DNA of 64,000 nucleotides from Bosea sp. 124 (GTDB taxonomy: Bacteria > Pseudomonadota > Alphaproteobacteria > Rhizobiales > Beijerinckiaceae), in NCBI RefSeq assembly GCF_003046175.1, contig NZ_PZZM01000001.1, forward strand, positions 1,001,001 through 1,065,000. Reading direction: 5' to 3'. This document shows, piece by piece, positions 46,881-56,640 of this stretch; the stretch's first letter is position 1, and the number at the start of each line of letters is the position of its first letter. The position numbers and the translations under genes were made by a program. The notes under the pieces were generated by a model. The model was not told the DNA's origin. It saw nothing but the letters and a program-made list of their open reading frames with translations, and ran no database searches.

Positions 46881-48499
46881 TCGCCGAGCGTCGATGGCCT
46901 CAGATCGATCGTCAGGAAGTGCCGCACGACCGGCTTTTCTGGACCGATGTGGAACCGGATCGTCTCGTGCTGGAGATCGGCGTCGGCCTTCGAGACACGC
47001 TTGTGCTGGCGCAGATGCTCGGCCCAGGATTCGACCATGAACCACTCGACGATGGCATCGGGATCGGCTGCGTCCTCGGTGACGCCCCAGCCATATGCTC
47101 CGTCGCGGCGTCGTTCCGCGGAGAGGCGGTCGAGGGCTTGCAGAAATGCCGCCCGGTCAGCCTTGGCGACGCGGTATTCGATCAGGATCAGGACCGGGCC
47201 GCGATCATGTGCGACGGGCTCCGTCGTCAGCGGCTCGGGCCAATGGTTGGAGGCGACCAGGTCAGCTTCGTCCCTGGGCAGCTTGACCCGATGGAAGAGG
47301 ACACCTGCGATGAGCAGACAGCCGGCCCCGACAATCAGAGTCGTCGGCACGCCGAGTTCCTGCGCGACGAGGCCCCAGCACAGGCTGCCGGCAGTCATCG
47401 CGCCGTTGAAGACGGTCAGATAAACGGCCAGAGCCCGCCCGCGCACCCAGTTCGGCAGGATCGCCTGGGCGGCGCCGTTCAGCGTCGTCAGCGCGACGAT
47501 CCAGGCCGCGCCGAGCAGCAGCAGGACCGCCAGTGCAATAGGCTTCGGCGGAGCCAGCGCCAGCGCCGCCATCACCAGCGCCGTGACGATCGCGACGCCG
47601 AGCAGAAATTGGTCGGCATCCAGGCGCTTGCGCAGTGTTGGCAGAGTCAGCGCGCCGCCGATCGCGCCAGCCCCGACGCAGCCGAGCATGATGCCGTAGA
47701 AGCGCGCATCGCCGCCGAGAAGCCCGCGTGCGACCAGCGGAAGCAACGCCCAGACCGCGCTGGCGCAGGCGAAGAAGACCGCTGCGCGCAAGAGCACGAC
47801 ATGCAGATCATGGCTTGCCCGCGTGTAGCGTAACCCGGCGCGGAAAGCGCCGGCGAAGCGCTCCGACAGGGCATCGTCGGCTCCCTTGGCGCGGGGCCAC
47901 CAAAGCAGCGCCGCGATGACGAAGACATAGCTCAGGACGTCCGCGCCATAGGTGACGGCGGCCCCGAACGCCGCCAGAAGCAGGCCGCCTGCGGCGGGGC
48001 CGATCGAGCGGGCGATGTTGATGCCGAGCGAGTTCAGCGCGACCGCGTTTTTGACGTCAGAACGCGGCACGAGTTCGGGCACGATCGCCTGCCAGGTCGG
48101 GCCCATCAGCGCGGCACCGATCCCGCCGACGAAGGTCAGGGCGACGATCGCGCTGACGGTCAGCAGGCCGAGATGCGACAGCGTCATCAGGCCGATGCTG
48201 ACGGCCGCCAGCAGCAGCTGGATCGCGATCAGGAATTTGCGGCGGTCGAGAATGTCCGAAAGGACGCCGGCAGGAATCGCGAGCAGGAAGATCGGTAGCG
48301 TGCCCGCCGCCTGGACCATGGCGATGGCGGCCGGTGAAGCCGAGAGGTCCGTCACCAGCCAGGCGCTGGCGACGTCGCGCACGAAGCTGCCGGTGTTGCC
48401 GAGAACGGTCGCAGCCCAGAGGACGGCGAAGACGGGCTGCTTCAGCGGCGAGAAAGCGCCGGCTTCCGCGTCGGCGGGCTTGGGTGCGGACTCGCTCAT
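46871..48499 (-). CDS. MFS transporter with C-terminal monooxygenase-like domain
   Basis: 542 residues. The first 410 form a 12-span MFS of the transmembrane-secretion-effector/EntS-like type (VFAVLWAATVLGNTGSFVRD, LLAIPAGVLSDILDRRKFLI, AIVPELVPRSDVKNAVALNS). The last 100 residues are a soluble ferredoxin-like domain (VLILIEYRVAKADRAAFLQA, WFMVESWAEHLRQHKRVSKA, HFLTIDLRP) of the antibiotic-monooxygenase-like fold. This fusion is known in the family, with unknown purpose. Overlaps the DoxX stop by four bases; its own stop lies in the pentamer repeat. Confidence 0.88.
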   Translation of the reverse strand: MSESAPKPADAEAGAFSPLKQPVFAVLWAATVLGNTGSFVRDVASAWLVTDLSASPAAIAMVQAAGTLPIFLLAIPAGVLSDILDRRKFLIAIQLLLAAVSIGLMTLSHLGLLTVSAIVALTFVGGIGAALMGPTWQAIVPELVPRSDVKNAVALNSLGINIARSIGPAAGGLLLAAFGAAVTYGADVLSYVFVIAALLWWPRAKGADDALSERFAGAFRAGLRYTRASHDLHVVLLRAAVFFACASAVWALLPLVARGLLGGDARFYGIMLGCVGAGAIGGALTLPTLRKRLDADQFLLGVAIVTALVMAALALAPPKPIALAVLLLLGAAWIVALTTLNGAAQAILPNWVRGRALAVYLTVFNGAMTAGSLCWGLVAQELGVPTTLIVGAGCLLIAGVLFHRVKLPRDEADLVASNHWPEPLTTEPVAHDRGPVLILIEYRVAKADRAAFLQALDRLSAERRRDGAYGWGVTEDAADPDAIVEWFMVESWAEHLRQHKRVSKADADLQHETIRFHIGPEKPVVRHFLTIDLRPSTLGEVR

Positions 48500-48936
48500 G
48501 ACGGCCGGCCGTTCGGCACGCGCTCACGCAGATCATGCCAGGCGACGAGCAGGAAGCCGCCGACAAGGCCGAGATGCTCGAAGAAGCTGTTGGCCGCCAT
48601 CAAGCGCGCCGGCGGCTCCAGTTCCCAAAAGCGCAGTGCCACGAAAGTGGCCATGAGGGTGAAGCTGGCAAGCGCCAGCGCGCCGATCCAGCGTCCGAAA
48701 CCGGTGAGGATCATGACCGAGGCGACGAGTTCGAGCGCGATCACAGCGATCGCGAAAGGCACCTCCGGCGAGAGGCCGAAGTGCCGCATTTCGGCGATGG
48801 CCGAAGCGAAGTCTGTCGTCTTGTTGACGCCGCCCTGCAGATAGGCGGCGCACAAGCCCAGGAGGGCGAGCCAGCGAAGTGATGGCGTCGCGAAGCGGGC
48901 GGCGAAACGCGTGACGGTGTGAGCGGAGTTCGTCAT
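48496..48936 (-). CDS. DoxX-family membrane protein
   Basis: 146 residues from ATG 48934-48936, four spans, with the DoxX landmarks LRWLALLGLCAAYLQGGVNK and GLSPEVPFAIAVIALELVAS. DoxX-like proteins are small quinone-linked or redox-associated membrane proteins; roles vary. Two bases separate it from the preceding amidohydrolase stop and it overlaps the MFS start by four, so it is part of the long leftward transcript. Confidence 0.88.
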   Translation of the reverse strand: MTNSAHTVTRFAARFATPSLRWLALLGLCAAYLQGGVNKTTDFASAIAEMRHFGLSPEVPFAIAVIALELVASVMILTGFGRWIGALALASFTLMATFVALRFWELEPPARLMAANSFFEHLGLVGGFLLVAWHDLRERVPNGRPS

Positions 48937-48938
48937 CG

Positions 48939-50912
48939 TCAGAACGCCCAGCAGGAGCAGCCGAGCGAGCCCCAGAAGGCGGCCTCGTCGCGGGCAGGCG
49001 CCTGTGTGCCGAGCGCCGCCGCATGGCCGTGGCCATGGACGCCGCAGGCGCTGTCGCAGCCGCAATTCGCCATCAGCGCGTATTTGCGGTCGTCCTTGAC
49101 GGCGGCGCGCTGTTGATATCCGCCGAAGGTGCGCACCGGGGACCAGTCCGGCATGGCCGGCGGCAGCGGCGGGCTCAACGGCGCGAAATCTCCCGCGCTG
49201 AAGACGATCTTGCCGCCGAGCAGTGTCAACACGCTCTCGATGTCCTGGATCTCGTCGTCGGGGACGTTCATGTAGTCGCGGTCGAGCACGACGAGATCGG
49301 CGAGCTGGCCGGTCTTGAGCTGACCCTTCTTGCCTTCCTCGGTCGAGAACCAGGTGTTGGCTTCCGTCCAGAGGCGCAGCGCACTCTCGCGGTCGAGCAG
49401 GTTGCGCTGGGGATAGAGCTTCAGTCCGCCCAGCGTCCTGCCGGTGACGAGCCAGGCCAGCGAGACCCACGGGTTGTAGCTGGCGACGCGGGTGGCGTCG
49501 GTGCCGGCGCCGACCTTGACGCCGGCTTCCAGCATGCGGGCCACCGGCGGCGAGCGCTCGGCCGCCTTCGCGCCATAGCGCTCGACGAAATCCTCGCCCT
49601 GGAAGGCCATCCGGTGCTGCACTGCGATGCCGCCGCCCAGCGCCGCGATGCGGTCGATGTTGCGGTCGCTGATCGTTTCGCAATGGTCGAAGAACCAGTG
49701 CAGGCCTTCGAGCGGGATATCGCGGTTGACCTTTTCGAAGACATCGAGCGCACGGCTGATCGTCTCGTCATAGGTCGCATGCAGGCGCCAGGGCCAGCGT
49801 TGCTGCGCCAGCAGGCGCACCACGGGCTCGAGTTCGGCCTCCATCGAGGGCGGCATCTCGGGCCGTTCGACCTTGAAATCCTCGAAGTCCGCGGCGGAGT
49901 AGACCAGCATCTCGCCTGCGCCGTTGTGGCGGTAGAGATCGTCGCCCTGGCCCGGCTTGACCTGCTTGGCCCAGCCGCCGAAGTCCGACAGCTCTTCCTT
50001 CGGCTTCTGGGTGAACAGGTTGTAGGCCAGCCGCAGCGTCAGTTCGCCATCGGCATGCAGCTTCTCGATGATGGCGTAGTCGTCTGGATAGTTCTGGTAA
50101 CCGCCGCCGGCGTCGATGATCGAGGTGACGCCGAGCCGGTTCATCTCGCGCATGAAATGGCGCGTCGAGTTGAGCTGGTACTCGGGCGGCAGCTTCGGCC
50201 CCTTGGCCAGAGTCGCATAGAGGATCGTGGCATTGGGCTTGGCCAGCAGCAGGCCGGTGGGATTGCCCGCCTTGTCCCTGATGATCTCGCCGCCGGGCGG
50301 GTTGGGTGTGTCCTTCGTATAGCCGGCGGCCCGCAGCGCCGCGCCGTTCAGCAAGGCGCGGTCGTAGAGATGCAGGATGAAGACCGGCGTCTCGGGCGCA
50401 ATGGCGTTGATCTCGTCGAGCGTCGGCAGGCGCTTCTCTGCGAACTGGTGCTCGGTGAAGCCGCCGACGACGCGGACCCATTGCGGCGGCGGCGTCACGG
50501 CGACCTGCGCGCGCAGCATCTCCATCGCCCGGCCGAGCGAGCGAACACCGTCCCAGCGCAACTCCATGTTATAGTTCAGCCCGCCACGGATGATGTGCAT
50601 GTGGCTGTCGATCAGGCCGGGCACGACGCGGCGGCCGCCGAGATCCATGACCTTGGTTTCGGGGCCGGCGAGCGCCTGCATCTCCGCCCGCGTGCCGACC
50701 CCCAGAAAGCGCCCGTCCGCGATCGCGATGGCGTCGGGGTTGGGATTGCCCCGGTCGAGCGTTGTGAAGCGGCCATTGACGAGGATGAGGTCTGCGATCA
50801 TCGCGCGGGCTCCCGAGCCTGAATTCTGGGCGGATGAGGTGCCGCCGATCAGCGTTACGAGCGCTGCGACCGTGCCGCCTAGCGCGGTCTGCCTGCGCGT
50901 CGGGTTCGTCAT
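48939..50912 (-). CDS. Exported amidohydrolase, YtcJ-like (amidohydrolase 3)
   Basis: 657 residues from ATG 50910-50912 with a Tat-type signal (MTNPTRRQTALGGTVAALVT). Metal ligands: GLIDSHMHIIRGG after VVPG, His in RLHATYDETISRALDV, WFFDHCETISDRN, and Asp in VKVGAGTDATRVASYNPW. The tail NCGCDSACGVHGHGHAAAL plus GSLGCSCWAF is rich in Cys and His, an extra metal-binding-like extension seen in some relatives. Substrates are probably amides or cyclic N-acyl compounds. It overlaps the XapX stop by four bases. Confidence 0.9.
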   Translation of the reverse strand: MTNPTRRQTALGGTVAALVTLIGGTSSAQNSGSGARAMIADLILVNGRFTTLDRGNPNPDAIAIADGRFLGVGTRAEMQALAGPETKVMDLGGRRVVPGLIDSHMHIIRGGLNYNMELRWDGVRSLGRAMEMLRAQVAVTPPPQWVRVVGGFTEHQFAEKRLPTLDEINAIAPETPVFILHLYDRALLNGAALRAAGYTKDTPNPPGGEIIRDKAGNPTGLLLAKPNATILYATLAKGPKLPPEYQLNSTRHFMREMNRLGVTSIIDAGGGYQNYPDDYAIIEKLHADGELTLRLAYNLFTQKPKEELSDFGGWAKQVKPGQGDDLYRHNGAGEMLVYSAADFEDFKVERPEMPPSMEAELEPVVRLLAQQRWPWRLHATYDETISRALDVFEKVNRDIPLEGLHWFFDHCETISDRNIDRIAALGGGIAVQHRMAFQGEDFVERYGAKAAERSPPVARMLEAGVKVGAGTDATRVASYNPWVSLAWLVTGRTLGGLKLYPQRNLLDRESALRLWTEANTWFSTEEGKKGQLKTGQLADLVVLDRDYMNVPDDEIQDIESVLTLLGGKIVFSAGDFAPLSPPLPPAMPDWSPVRTFGGYQQRAAVKDDRKYALMANCGCDSACGVHGHGHAAALGTQAPARDEAAFWGSLGCSCWAF

Positions 50913-51187
50913 GAGACCGTTCCGCCGGGCTCGCGGCCGGCGTCCTTGTTGGGCCGTACCGGCAGGGCGCCGAACACGTGTTCTCCGCACTCGCGTCTCA
51001 GCCAGCCGACGCTGAGCCTTTCGCCGCCGATCAGGCGCTTGGCGACCGGGACGATCTGCTCGCCCGCCAGAATGCCGAGCAGACCGATCAGCGCGATCAC
51101 CGGCGGGGCTGGCGAGCGCACATTGAGCAGGCTGTAGACGACGCCGACGACGAGGCCGGCGCCCAGCGCGAGCAGATAGGGTTTCAT
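50909..51187 (-). CDS. XapX-domain membrane protein (DUF1427)
   Basis: 92 residues with two spans: LLALGAGLVVGVVYSLLNVR, then PAPPVIALIGLLGILAGEQI, the XapX motif region. The C-terminal third is soluble (GERLSVGWLRRECGEHVFGA). XapX proteins are found beside amidohydrolase and isochorismatase genes in many proteobacteria, and this locus fits that pattern. Its function is unknown. Confidence 0.85.
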   Translation of the reverse strand: MKPYLLALGAGLVVGVVYSLLNVRSPAPPVIALIGLLGILAGEQIVPVAKRLIGGERLSVGWLRRECGEHVFGALPVRPNKDAGREPGGTVS

Positions 51188-51213
51188 CGCGGCATCCCGG
51201 TTGCGGGCAACGT

Positions 51214-51241
51214 GGGAGGCGGCCGCGGACGGCCGCCTCCC
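51214..51241 (-). terminator. Strong GC hairpin between hydrolase and XapX genes
   Basis: GGGAGGCGGCCG at 51214-51225 pairs perfectly with CGGCCGCCTCCC at 51230-51241 around a CGGA loop: 12 bp stem. It starts six bases beyond the hydrolase stop. There is no T run, so complete termination is uncertain. It likely divides the transcript into an upstream (regulators, isochorismatase, hydrolase) and a downstream part. Confidence 0.65.
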
Positions 51242-51247
51242 GATCGC

Positions 51248-52180
51248 TCAGCTCTTGATGAAGGCGAGCAGGTCGGGATTGATCGCGTCAGCATGGGTCG
51301 TCAGCATGCCGTGCGGATAGCCCTTGTAGACCTTGAGCGTGCCGTTCTTGAGCAGCTTGATCGACTTCAGCGCGGCGTTCGCAATCGGGACGACCTGATC
51401 ATCGTCACCGTGCAGGACGAGCGTTGGCACCGTGATCGCCTTGAGGTCCTCGCTCTGATCGGTCTCGGAGAAGGCCTTGATGCCGTCGTAATGGGCCTTT
51501 GCGCTGCCCATCATGCCCTGACGCCACCAATTCTGGATCACGCCCTGAGAGATCGTCGCGCCGGCCCGGTTGAAGCCATAAAAGGGGCCTGCTGCGACAT
51601 CGAGAAAGATCTGCGCGCGCTGTTCTGCCGTCCCCTTCCGGAAGCCGTCGAACACGTCCATCGGCACGCCGTCGGGATTGGCGGCGGTCTTGAGCATCAG
51701 AGGCGGCACGGCGCTGACCAGTACGGCCTTGGCGACCCGACCAGCGGGCTGCCCATGTTTGGCGACATAGCGGGCGACCTCGCCGCCACCTGTCGAGTGA
51801 CCGATATGGACCGCGTTCCTGATGTCGAGATGCTCGACGACGGCGAAGGCATCGGCGGCGTAATGGTCCATGTCATGGCCGTCGCTGACCTGCGACGAGC
51901 GCCCGTGGCCGCGGCGATCATGCGCGATGACGCGAAAGCCCTGCTGCAGGAAGAACAGCATCTGGGCATCCCAGTCGTCGGAGGACAGCGGCCAGCCATG
52001 ATGGAACATGATCGGCTGGGCGTCCTTCGGACCCCAGTCCTTGAAGAAGATCTGTGCGCCGTCCTTGGTATCGACGTACGGCATCTGAGACATCCCTTTC
52101 AATGTGACGGAGGTGGTGTTTTCGGCAGCGCGTGGCAGCCCCGAGCTAGAGAGCAGCATGGCGGCCGTGGCCGTGCCCAC
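51248..52180 (-). CDS. Alpha/beta hydrolase, chloroperoxidase-like; N-terminal signal possibly out of frame
   Basis: 310 residues from GTG 52178-52180. The esterase/non-heme haloperoxidase core is complete: [51 protein letters not shown] with the Ser, [14 protein letters not shown] with the Asp and [11 protein letters not shown] with the His. Upstream in the same frame the DNA reads [17 protein letters not shown], a good Tat signal, but there is no start codon for it; an ATG at 52212-52214 is in another frame by one base. A single indel there would restore an exported protein. As it stands, a shorter form may start at GTG 52180 or at an internal ATG ([12 protein letters not shown]). Confidence 0.8.
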   Translation of the reverse strand: MGTATAAMLLSSSGLPRAAENTTSVTLKGMSQMPYVDTKDGAQIFFKDWGPKDAQPIMFHHGWPLSSDDWDAQMLFFLQQGFRVIAHDRRGHGRSSQVSDGHDMDHYAADAFAVVEHLDIRNAVHIGHSTGGGEVARYVAKHGQPAGRVAKAVLVSAVPPLMLKTAANPDGVPMDVFDGFRKGTAEQRAQIFLDVAAGPFYGFNRAGATISQGVIQNWWRQGMMGSAKAHYDGIKAFSETDQSEDLKAITVPTLVLHGDDDQVVPIANAALKSIKLLKNGTLKVYKGYPHGMLTTHADAINPDLLAFIKS

Positions 52181-52234
52181 TACCGCCCTGCGCGTTGGGT
52201 GGCAAAGCCATTGAGCAGTGTGCCCGGGCCCAAG

Positions 52235-52888
52235 TCAGTGCCCTTCGGAGGCGCCGAACATCGTCTTCGCGTAGGTTATGCCGAGGCCATAGGCCCCCCC
52301 GACCTTCCTGGCGATGCCGGTCGTCATCTCGTAGGTCTCGGTGCGAGCCCAGTCGCGCTGCAGTTCGAGCAGATACTGAAGTGAGGTCATCGGCCGCGCG
52401 CCGGCCTGGATCATGCGCTGCATGGCCCGTTCATGCGCCTCGTCGGAGACGTCGCCACAGGCATCGGCGATGACATAGACCTCATAGCCCTGCTCGATCG
52501 CCGACAGCGCCGGCCCGACGATGCAGACGCCGGTCCACAGGCCTGCCAGCACGATGCGCGGCTTGCCGATCTCGTTGACGCGGGCGATGACCGCCGCATC
52601 CTCCCAGGTGTTCATCGAGGTCCGGTCGAGCAGCGCCTGGCTGGGAAAGGCCGAGGTGATCTCCTCGAACATCGGGCCCGAAAAGCTCTTCTCGGCGACA
52701 GTCGTCAGGATGGTCGAAACGCCGAATCCGGCGGCGGCCTGCGAGACCAGGGCCGCATTGTTGCGCAGGGTCACGGCATCGATCGATTTCGTCGCGAATG
52801 CCATCTGCGACTGAAAGTCGATCATAATCAGGGTATGATCGTGGGGAGCAAGTAGGCCCTTGCCGGGGGTTGCCGTCGCCTGAACCAT
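52235..52888 (-). CDS. Isochorismatase-family hydrolase (YcaC-like)
   Basis: 217 residues from ATG 52886-52888 with AGGAGAG upstream. Catalytic triad residues: Asp in TLIMIDFQSQM, Lys in TTVAEKSFSGP and Cys in LAGLWTGVCIVGPAL. This set is typical of the YcaC-like group, which hydrolyses unknown amides. It lies 54 bases after the single-domain receiver gene and just before the alpha/beta hydrolase. Likely regulated by the histidine kinase system upstream. Confidence 0.9.
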   Translation of the reverse strand: MVQATATPGKGLLAPHDHTLIMIDFQSQMAFATKSIDAVTLRNNAALVSQAAAGFGVSTILTTVAEKSFSGPMFEEITSAFPSQALLDRTSMNTWEDAAVIARVNEIGKPRIVLAGLWTGVCIVGPALSAIEQGYEVYVIADACGDVSDEAHERAMQRMIQAGARPMTSLQYLLELQRDWARTETYEMTTGIARKVGGAYGLGITYAKTMFGASEGH

Positions 52889-52942
52889 CTGAGCTCTCCT
52901 GAGTGAGCCCAATCGGTAGGTGCCGGCGACAGGTCGGCGCAA

Positions 52943-53359
52943 TTATTCAGTAGGTTCGGTCGAGCTGAGCTTTTGTATAGTCGTACCGGCTTGCACGGCT
53001 TGGCGAATGCACGCCAGCAGCGTCTCCGGATCGAACGGTTTGGCGAGATACCCGTGCACCCCGGTGGCCAAGGCGGCGGCGCGCGTCGTCTCGTCGGGAT
53101 AGGCCGTCATCAGGATCGTCGGGACCATTCGGCCCGAGTCCGCCAGGGAGCGGTACAACTCGAGGCCGCCGATGCCGGGCATGCGAACGTCCGATATCAA
53201 GCACGCCGTCGTCGGTCGCAGCTCGGACGAGAGAAACGCCGCGGCACCCTCGCAGGCGATCGTTCGGTAACCCATGGCGGAAACGAGGCTGGCGACGGCG
53301 TCCCGTGCCGCCGCATCGTCATCGACGATGGCGATCAGCGCACTTTCTGGCTTCGTCAT
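52943..53359 (-). CDS. Single-domain response regulator
   Basis: 138 residues from ATG 53357-53359; an in-frame ATG at 53395 is an alternative. Receiver features: acidic pair in IAIVDDDAAARDAVASLV, phospho-acceptor Asp in ACLISDVRMPGIGGLEL, Thr in ILMTAYPDE and Lys in GYLAKPFDPETLLA. No output domain. It resembles the receivers of FixJ-like proteins and probably acts as a phosphate sink or as an extra target of the MASE4 kinase encoded upstream. Confidence 0.9.
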   Translation of the reverse strand: MTKPESALIAIVDDDAAARDAVASLVSAMGYRTIACEGAAAFLSSELRPTTACLISDVRMPGIGGLELYRSLADSGRMVPTILMTAYPDETTRAAALATGVHGYLAKPFDPETLLACIRQAVQAGTTIQKLSSTEPTE

Positions 53360-53441
53360 GGTGGCTGTCGTCGCGGTCTCATCGACCGGGATCATGTGTG
53401 CGAAGAAAGGTTGGGAGCAATTATACCAAAGCGTCGCCGGC

Positions 53442-54074
53442 CTAGCCGGCAGCGCCGGTGACGGTCTCGGCGATCCGATCTGATATCCTTACGAGGTCGG
53501 CCAAGGACGTCGCCTGCAGCTTCTGCATGACCTGGGCGCGGTGAACCTTGACCGTGATCTCGCTGAGCTGGAGCGACGCAGCGATCTGCTTGTTCATCAG
53601 CCCGCTCGCCACCAGCGGCAGTATCTCGCGTTCCCGCGGCGTCAGGGTCTCGAAACGCTTTCGAAGCGCGTCGATCTCTTTCAGGCGGCAGTGCCGTTCG
53701 AGATCCAGGGTGAGGCCTCTATGGACCGCATCGAGCAGGTCCTGGTCGCGAAACGGCTTGGTCAGGAACTCGATCGCGCCGGCCTTCATGGCCGCGACCG
53801 ACATCTGGACGTCGCCATGGCCCGTGATGAAGATCACGGGGAGACCTCGGCCCAGCCGCGTCAGCTCGCGCTGAAACTCCAGCCCACTTGCGCCCGGCAG
53901 CCTGACGTCGAGGACGAGGCAGGCTGCTCCGTCATGAGGTTCATTCGCCAGAAAATCCTGCGACGAATGAAACGACTCGACGTCGTGGCCGACCGAGCGC
54001 AGCAGACTCTCGAGCGACGCGCGCATGGCGGGATTGTCGTCGATGACGAAGACGAGTGCTGCATCTGAACTCAT
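53442..54074 (-). CDS. FixJ-type response regulator (receiver plus LuxR HTH)
   Basis: 210 residues. Receiver: VFVIDDNPAMRASLESLLRS, Asp in CLVLDVRLPGASGLEF, IFITGHGDVQMSVAAMKAGA and Lys in EFLTKPFRDQDLLDAV. LuxR-type HTH: LTPREREILPLVASGLMNKQ, IAASLQLSEITVKVHRAQVM. The start overlaps the kinase stop by four bases, so kinase and regulator are a cognate pair. It probably activates the downstream hydrolase/amidohydrolase/porin genes. Confidence 0.93.
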   Translation of the reverse strand: MSSDAALVFVIDDNPAMRASLESLLRSVGHDVESFHSSQDFLANEPHDGAACLVLDVRLPGASGLEFQRELTRLGRGLPVIFITGHGDVQMSVAAMKAGAIEFLTKPFRDQDLLDAVHRGLTLDLERHCRLKEIDALRKRFETLTPREREILPLVASGLMNKQIAASLQLSEITVKVHRAQVMQKLQATSLADLVRISDRIAETVTGAAG

Positions 54075-55684
54075 TCGCGGGCCTCCGCCGTCGTGTCATG
54101 CTGCGGCGTCGTCGGTAGCGAGAAGCTGAACACCGCGCCCTGCGGTCGATTGGGCGACGTCCATAACCGTCCGCCATGCGCCTCAATGGTGGACCGGCAG
54201 AACATCAGTCCCATTCCCATGCCATCGGCCTTCGTCGTGAAGAAGGGCTCAAATATCCGGTCCAGGGTCGCGGGGTCCAGTCCTGGACCCGCATCCTCGA
54301 CGCTGACGACGACCTCGCCATGGTCGCTTCCGCTCGTAGCGATGCGAAGGCGGCGTTGCCGAGCCGGGACCGGCCGCATGGCCTCGACGGCGTTGTCGAT
54401 CAGGTTGGCAACCACCTGCTGCAACTGGATGGCGTTGCCGATCACGAAAGGCGCCTGACAATCCAGATCGAGCATGACGGCGCCATGTCCCAGCCGGGCC
54501 TCGACGCCGCTCTGCTTCACCACCTGTTCGATCAGGAGGTTCAGGTCGAGCTGCGTGCGCTCGCGCGTGCCTTTCATAAACATCGTACGGATGCTCGACA
54601 CGACCTTGTTGGCCCGGTGGCCCTCCTCGACGATCCGGTGCATCGCCGCCCTCGCTTCATCGAGGGCAGGCTGCGACTTGTCGAGCCAGCGCAGGCCCGC
54701 ATTGGCATTGGTGACCATGCTGCCCAACGGCTGGTTGACCTCGTGTGCGATCGTCGCCGACAGAGCTTCCATCGCGGTCAACCGGTTCTGGCGAGCGCGC
54801 CGCTCGGCGGCGGTGGCGCGCGAGAGGCGGGCATAAACCGCAATCGTTTCGGCCAGCATCACCACGAGAACGATGCTGGCCGAGACCAGCCCGTAGAGGC
54901 GTCCCGCCCACCAGCCGAGGCTCATACGCACACCCGCCCCCAAATAGGAAATCTGGATGATCTCGATCAGGAGCGTGCCCAGGACGACAATCAGCCAGAG
55001 ATCGAGAATCGTGCGGCGCCTGACAACCAAAGCAACGATGCCGACGACGTATAGCGCTATCGCGACAGCAGGAATGAAGCGCCACAGCAGTCCTGGCGTG
55101 AGCGCATCCATCATGAACGCAGTGGACAGATGCAGCCCGCTCCCTTCGGCCAGGATCACCCAGGACGCCATGGCGACGAAAGAGAATACGGAGACCACCA
55201 CCGCCACCACCCAGAAGGCGACCCGCCGGCGCGCAAGCTGGCGATCCGGCATGACCGCATAGGCCAGGATGAACAGAGGGAAGCCCAGGCGCTTCAACGC
55301 CGCGAAAGCCGCCGCGCTTTGGATGCTCTCATCGATACCGAGCGAGCCGAAGACGCCCGGAAAGGTAACGATCCATGGCGCGACCAGCGTACCCGAGAAT
55401 AGGTACCCCGCCGCCAGGATGAGGATGGCGCGCGAACGCTGAACATAAAACAGCGCCAGGAGAAAGGTGGAGGTGAACAGCTCAATCACCAGCACGGCAG
55501 CCGCGTAGGCAGGCAATATCACGATGAGATTGGTCATCGGGCGCGCTGCGTGCGGCACCATCAATACCAATGCCAGAAGCGAAAAAGCCAGCATCAAGCC
55601 GGCCAGCCAAATCTGGTTGCGCCCATGTGAAAGGCTGGAGAGCAGGACAGGTTCGACTGCCGACTGATCACTCGACGGCGTCAT
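54071..55684 (-). CDS. Histidine kinase with MASE4-type membrane sensor
   Basis: 537 residues from ATG 55682-55684. The N-terminal half has about eight spans in the MASE4 arrangement (LFTSTFLLALFYVQRSRAIL, LILAAGYLFSGTLVAPWIVT, FPGVFGSLG). Then the HisKA region ATIAHEVNQPLGSMVTNANA with the phospho-His, N box QQVVANLIDNAVEAM, and G boxes VEDAGPGLDPATLDRIFEPF and GMGMGLMFCRSTIEAHGG. It is complete. The signal sensed by MASE4 domains is not known. It heads the long leftward gene train. Confidence 0.92.
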   Translation of the reverse strand: MTPSSDQSAVEPVLLSSLSHGRNQIWLAGLMLAFSLLALVLMVPHAARPMTNLIVILPAYAAAVLVIELFTSTFLLALFYVQRSRAILILAAGYLFSGTLVAPWIVTFPGVFGSLGIDESIQSAAAFAALKRLGFPLFILAYAVMPDRQLARRRVAFWVVAVVVSVFSFVAMASWVILAEGSGLHLSTAFMMDALTPGLLWRFIPAVAIALYVVGIVALVVRRRTILDLWLIVVLGTLLIEIIQISYLGAGVRMSLGWWAGRLYGLVSASIVLVVMLAETIAVYARLSRATAAERRARQNRLTAMEALSATIAHEVNQPLGSMVTNANAGLRWLDKSQPALDEARAAMHRIVEEGHRANKVVSSIRTMFMKGTRERTQLDLNLLIEQVVKQSGVEARLGHGAVMLDLDCQAPFVIGNAIQLQQVVANLIDNAVEAMRPVPARQRRLRIATSGSDHGEVVVSVEDAGPGLDPATLDRIFEPFFTTKADGMGMGLMFCRSTIEAHGGRLWTSPNRPQGAVFSFSLPTTPQHDTTAEARE

Positions 55685-55785
55685 AGCGTCTCCTACTGGG
55701 CCGCTTTCAGCGGGTGACCAGTTAGCCTTCGTTCTGTTGATGCCGCAATGGGATGGAAAGATAGCGCGATGACAGCAACGCTTGA

Positions 55786-56638
<853 letters not shown>

Positions 56639-56640
56639 CT

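Noticed and set aside
49023..50822. 599-codon frame antisense to the amidohydrolase
   Set aside because: Same reason: the amidohydrolase metal motifs fix the coding strand.
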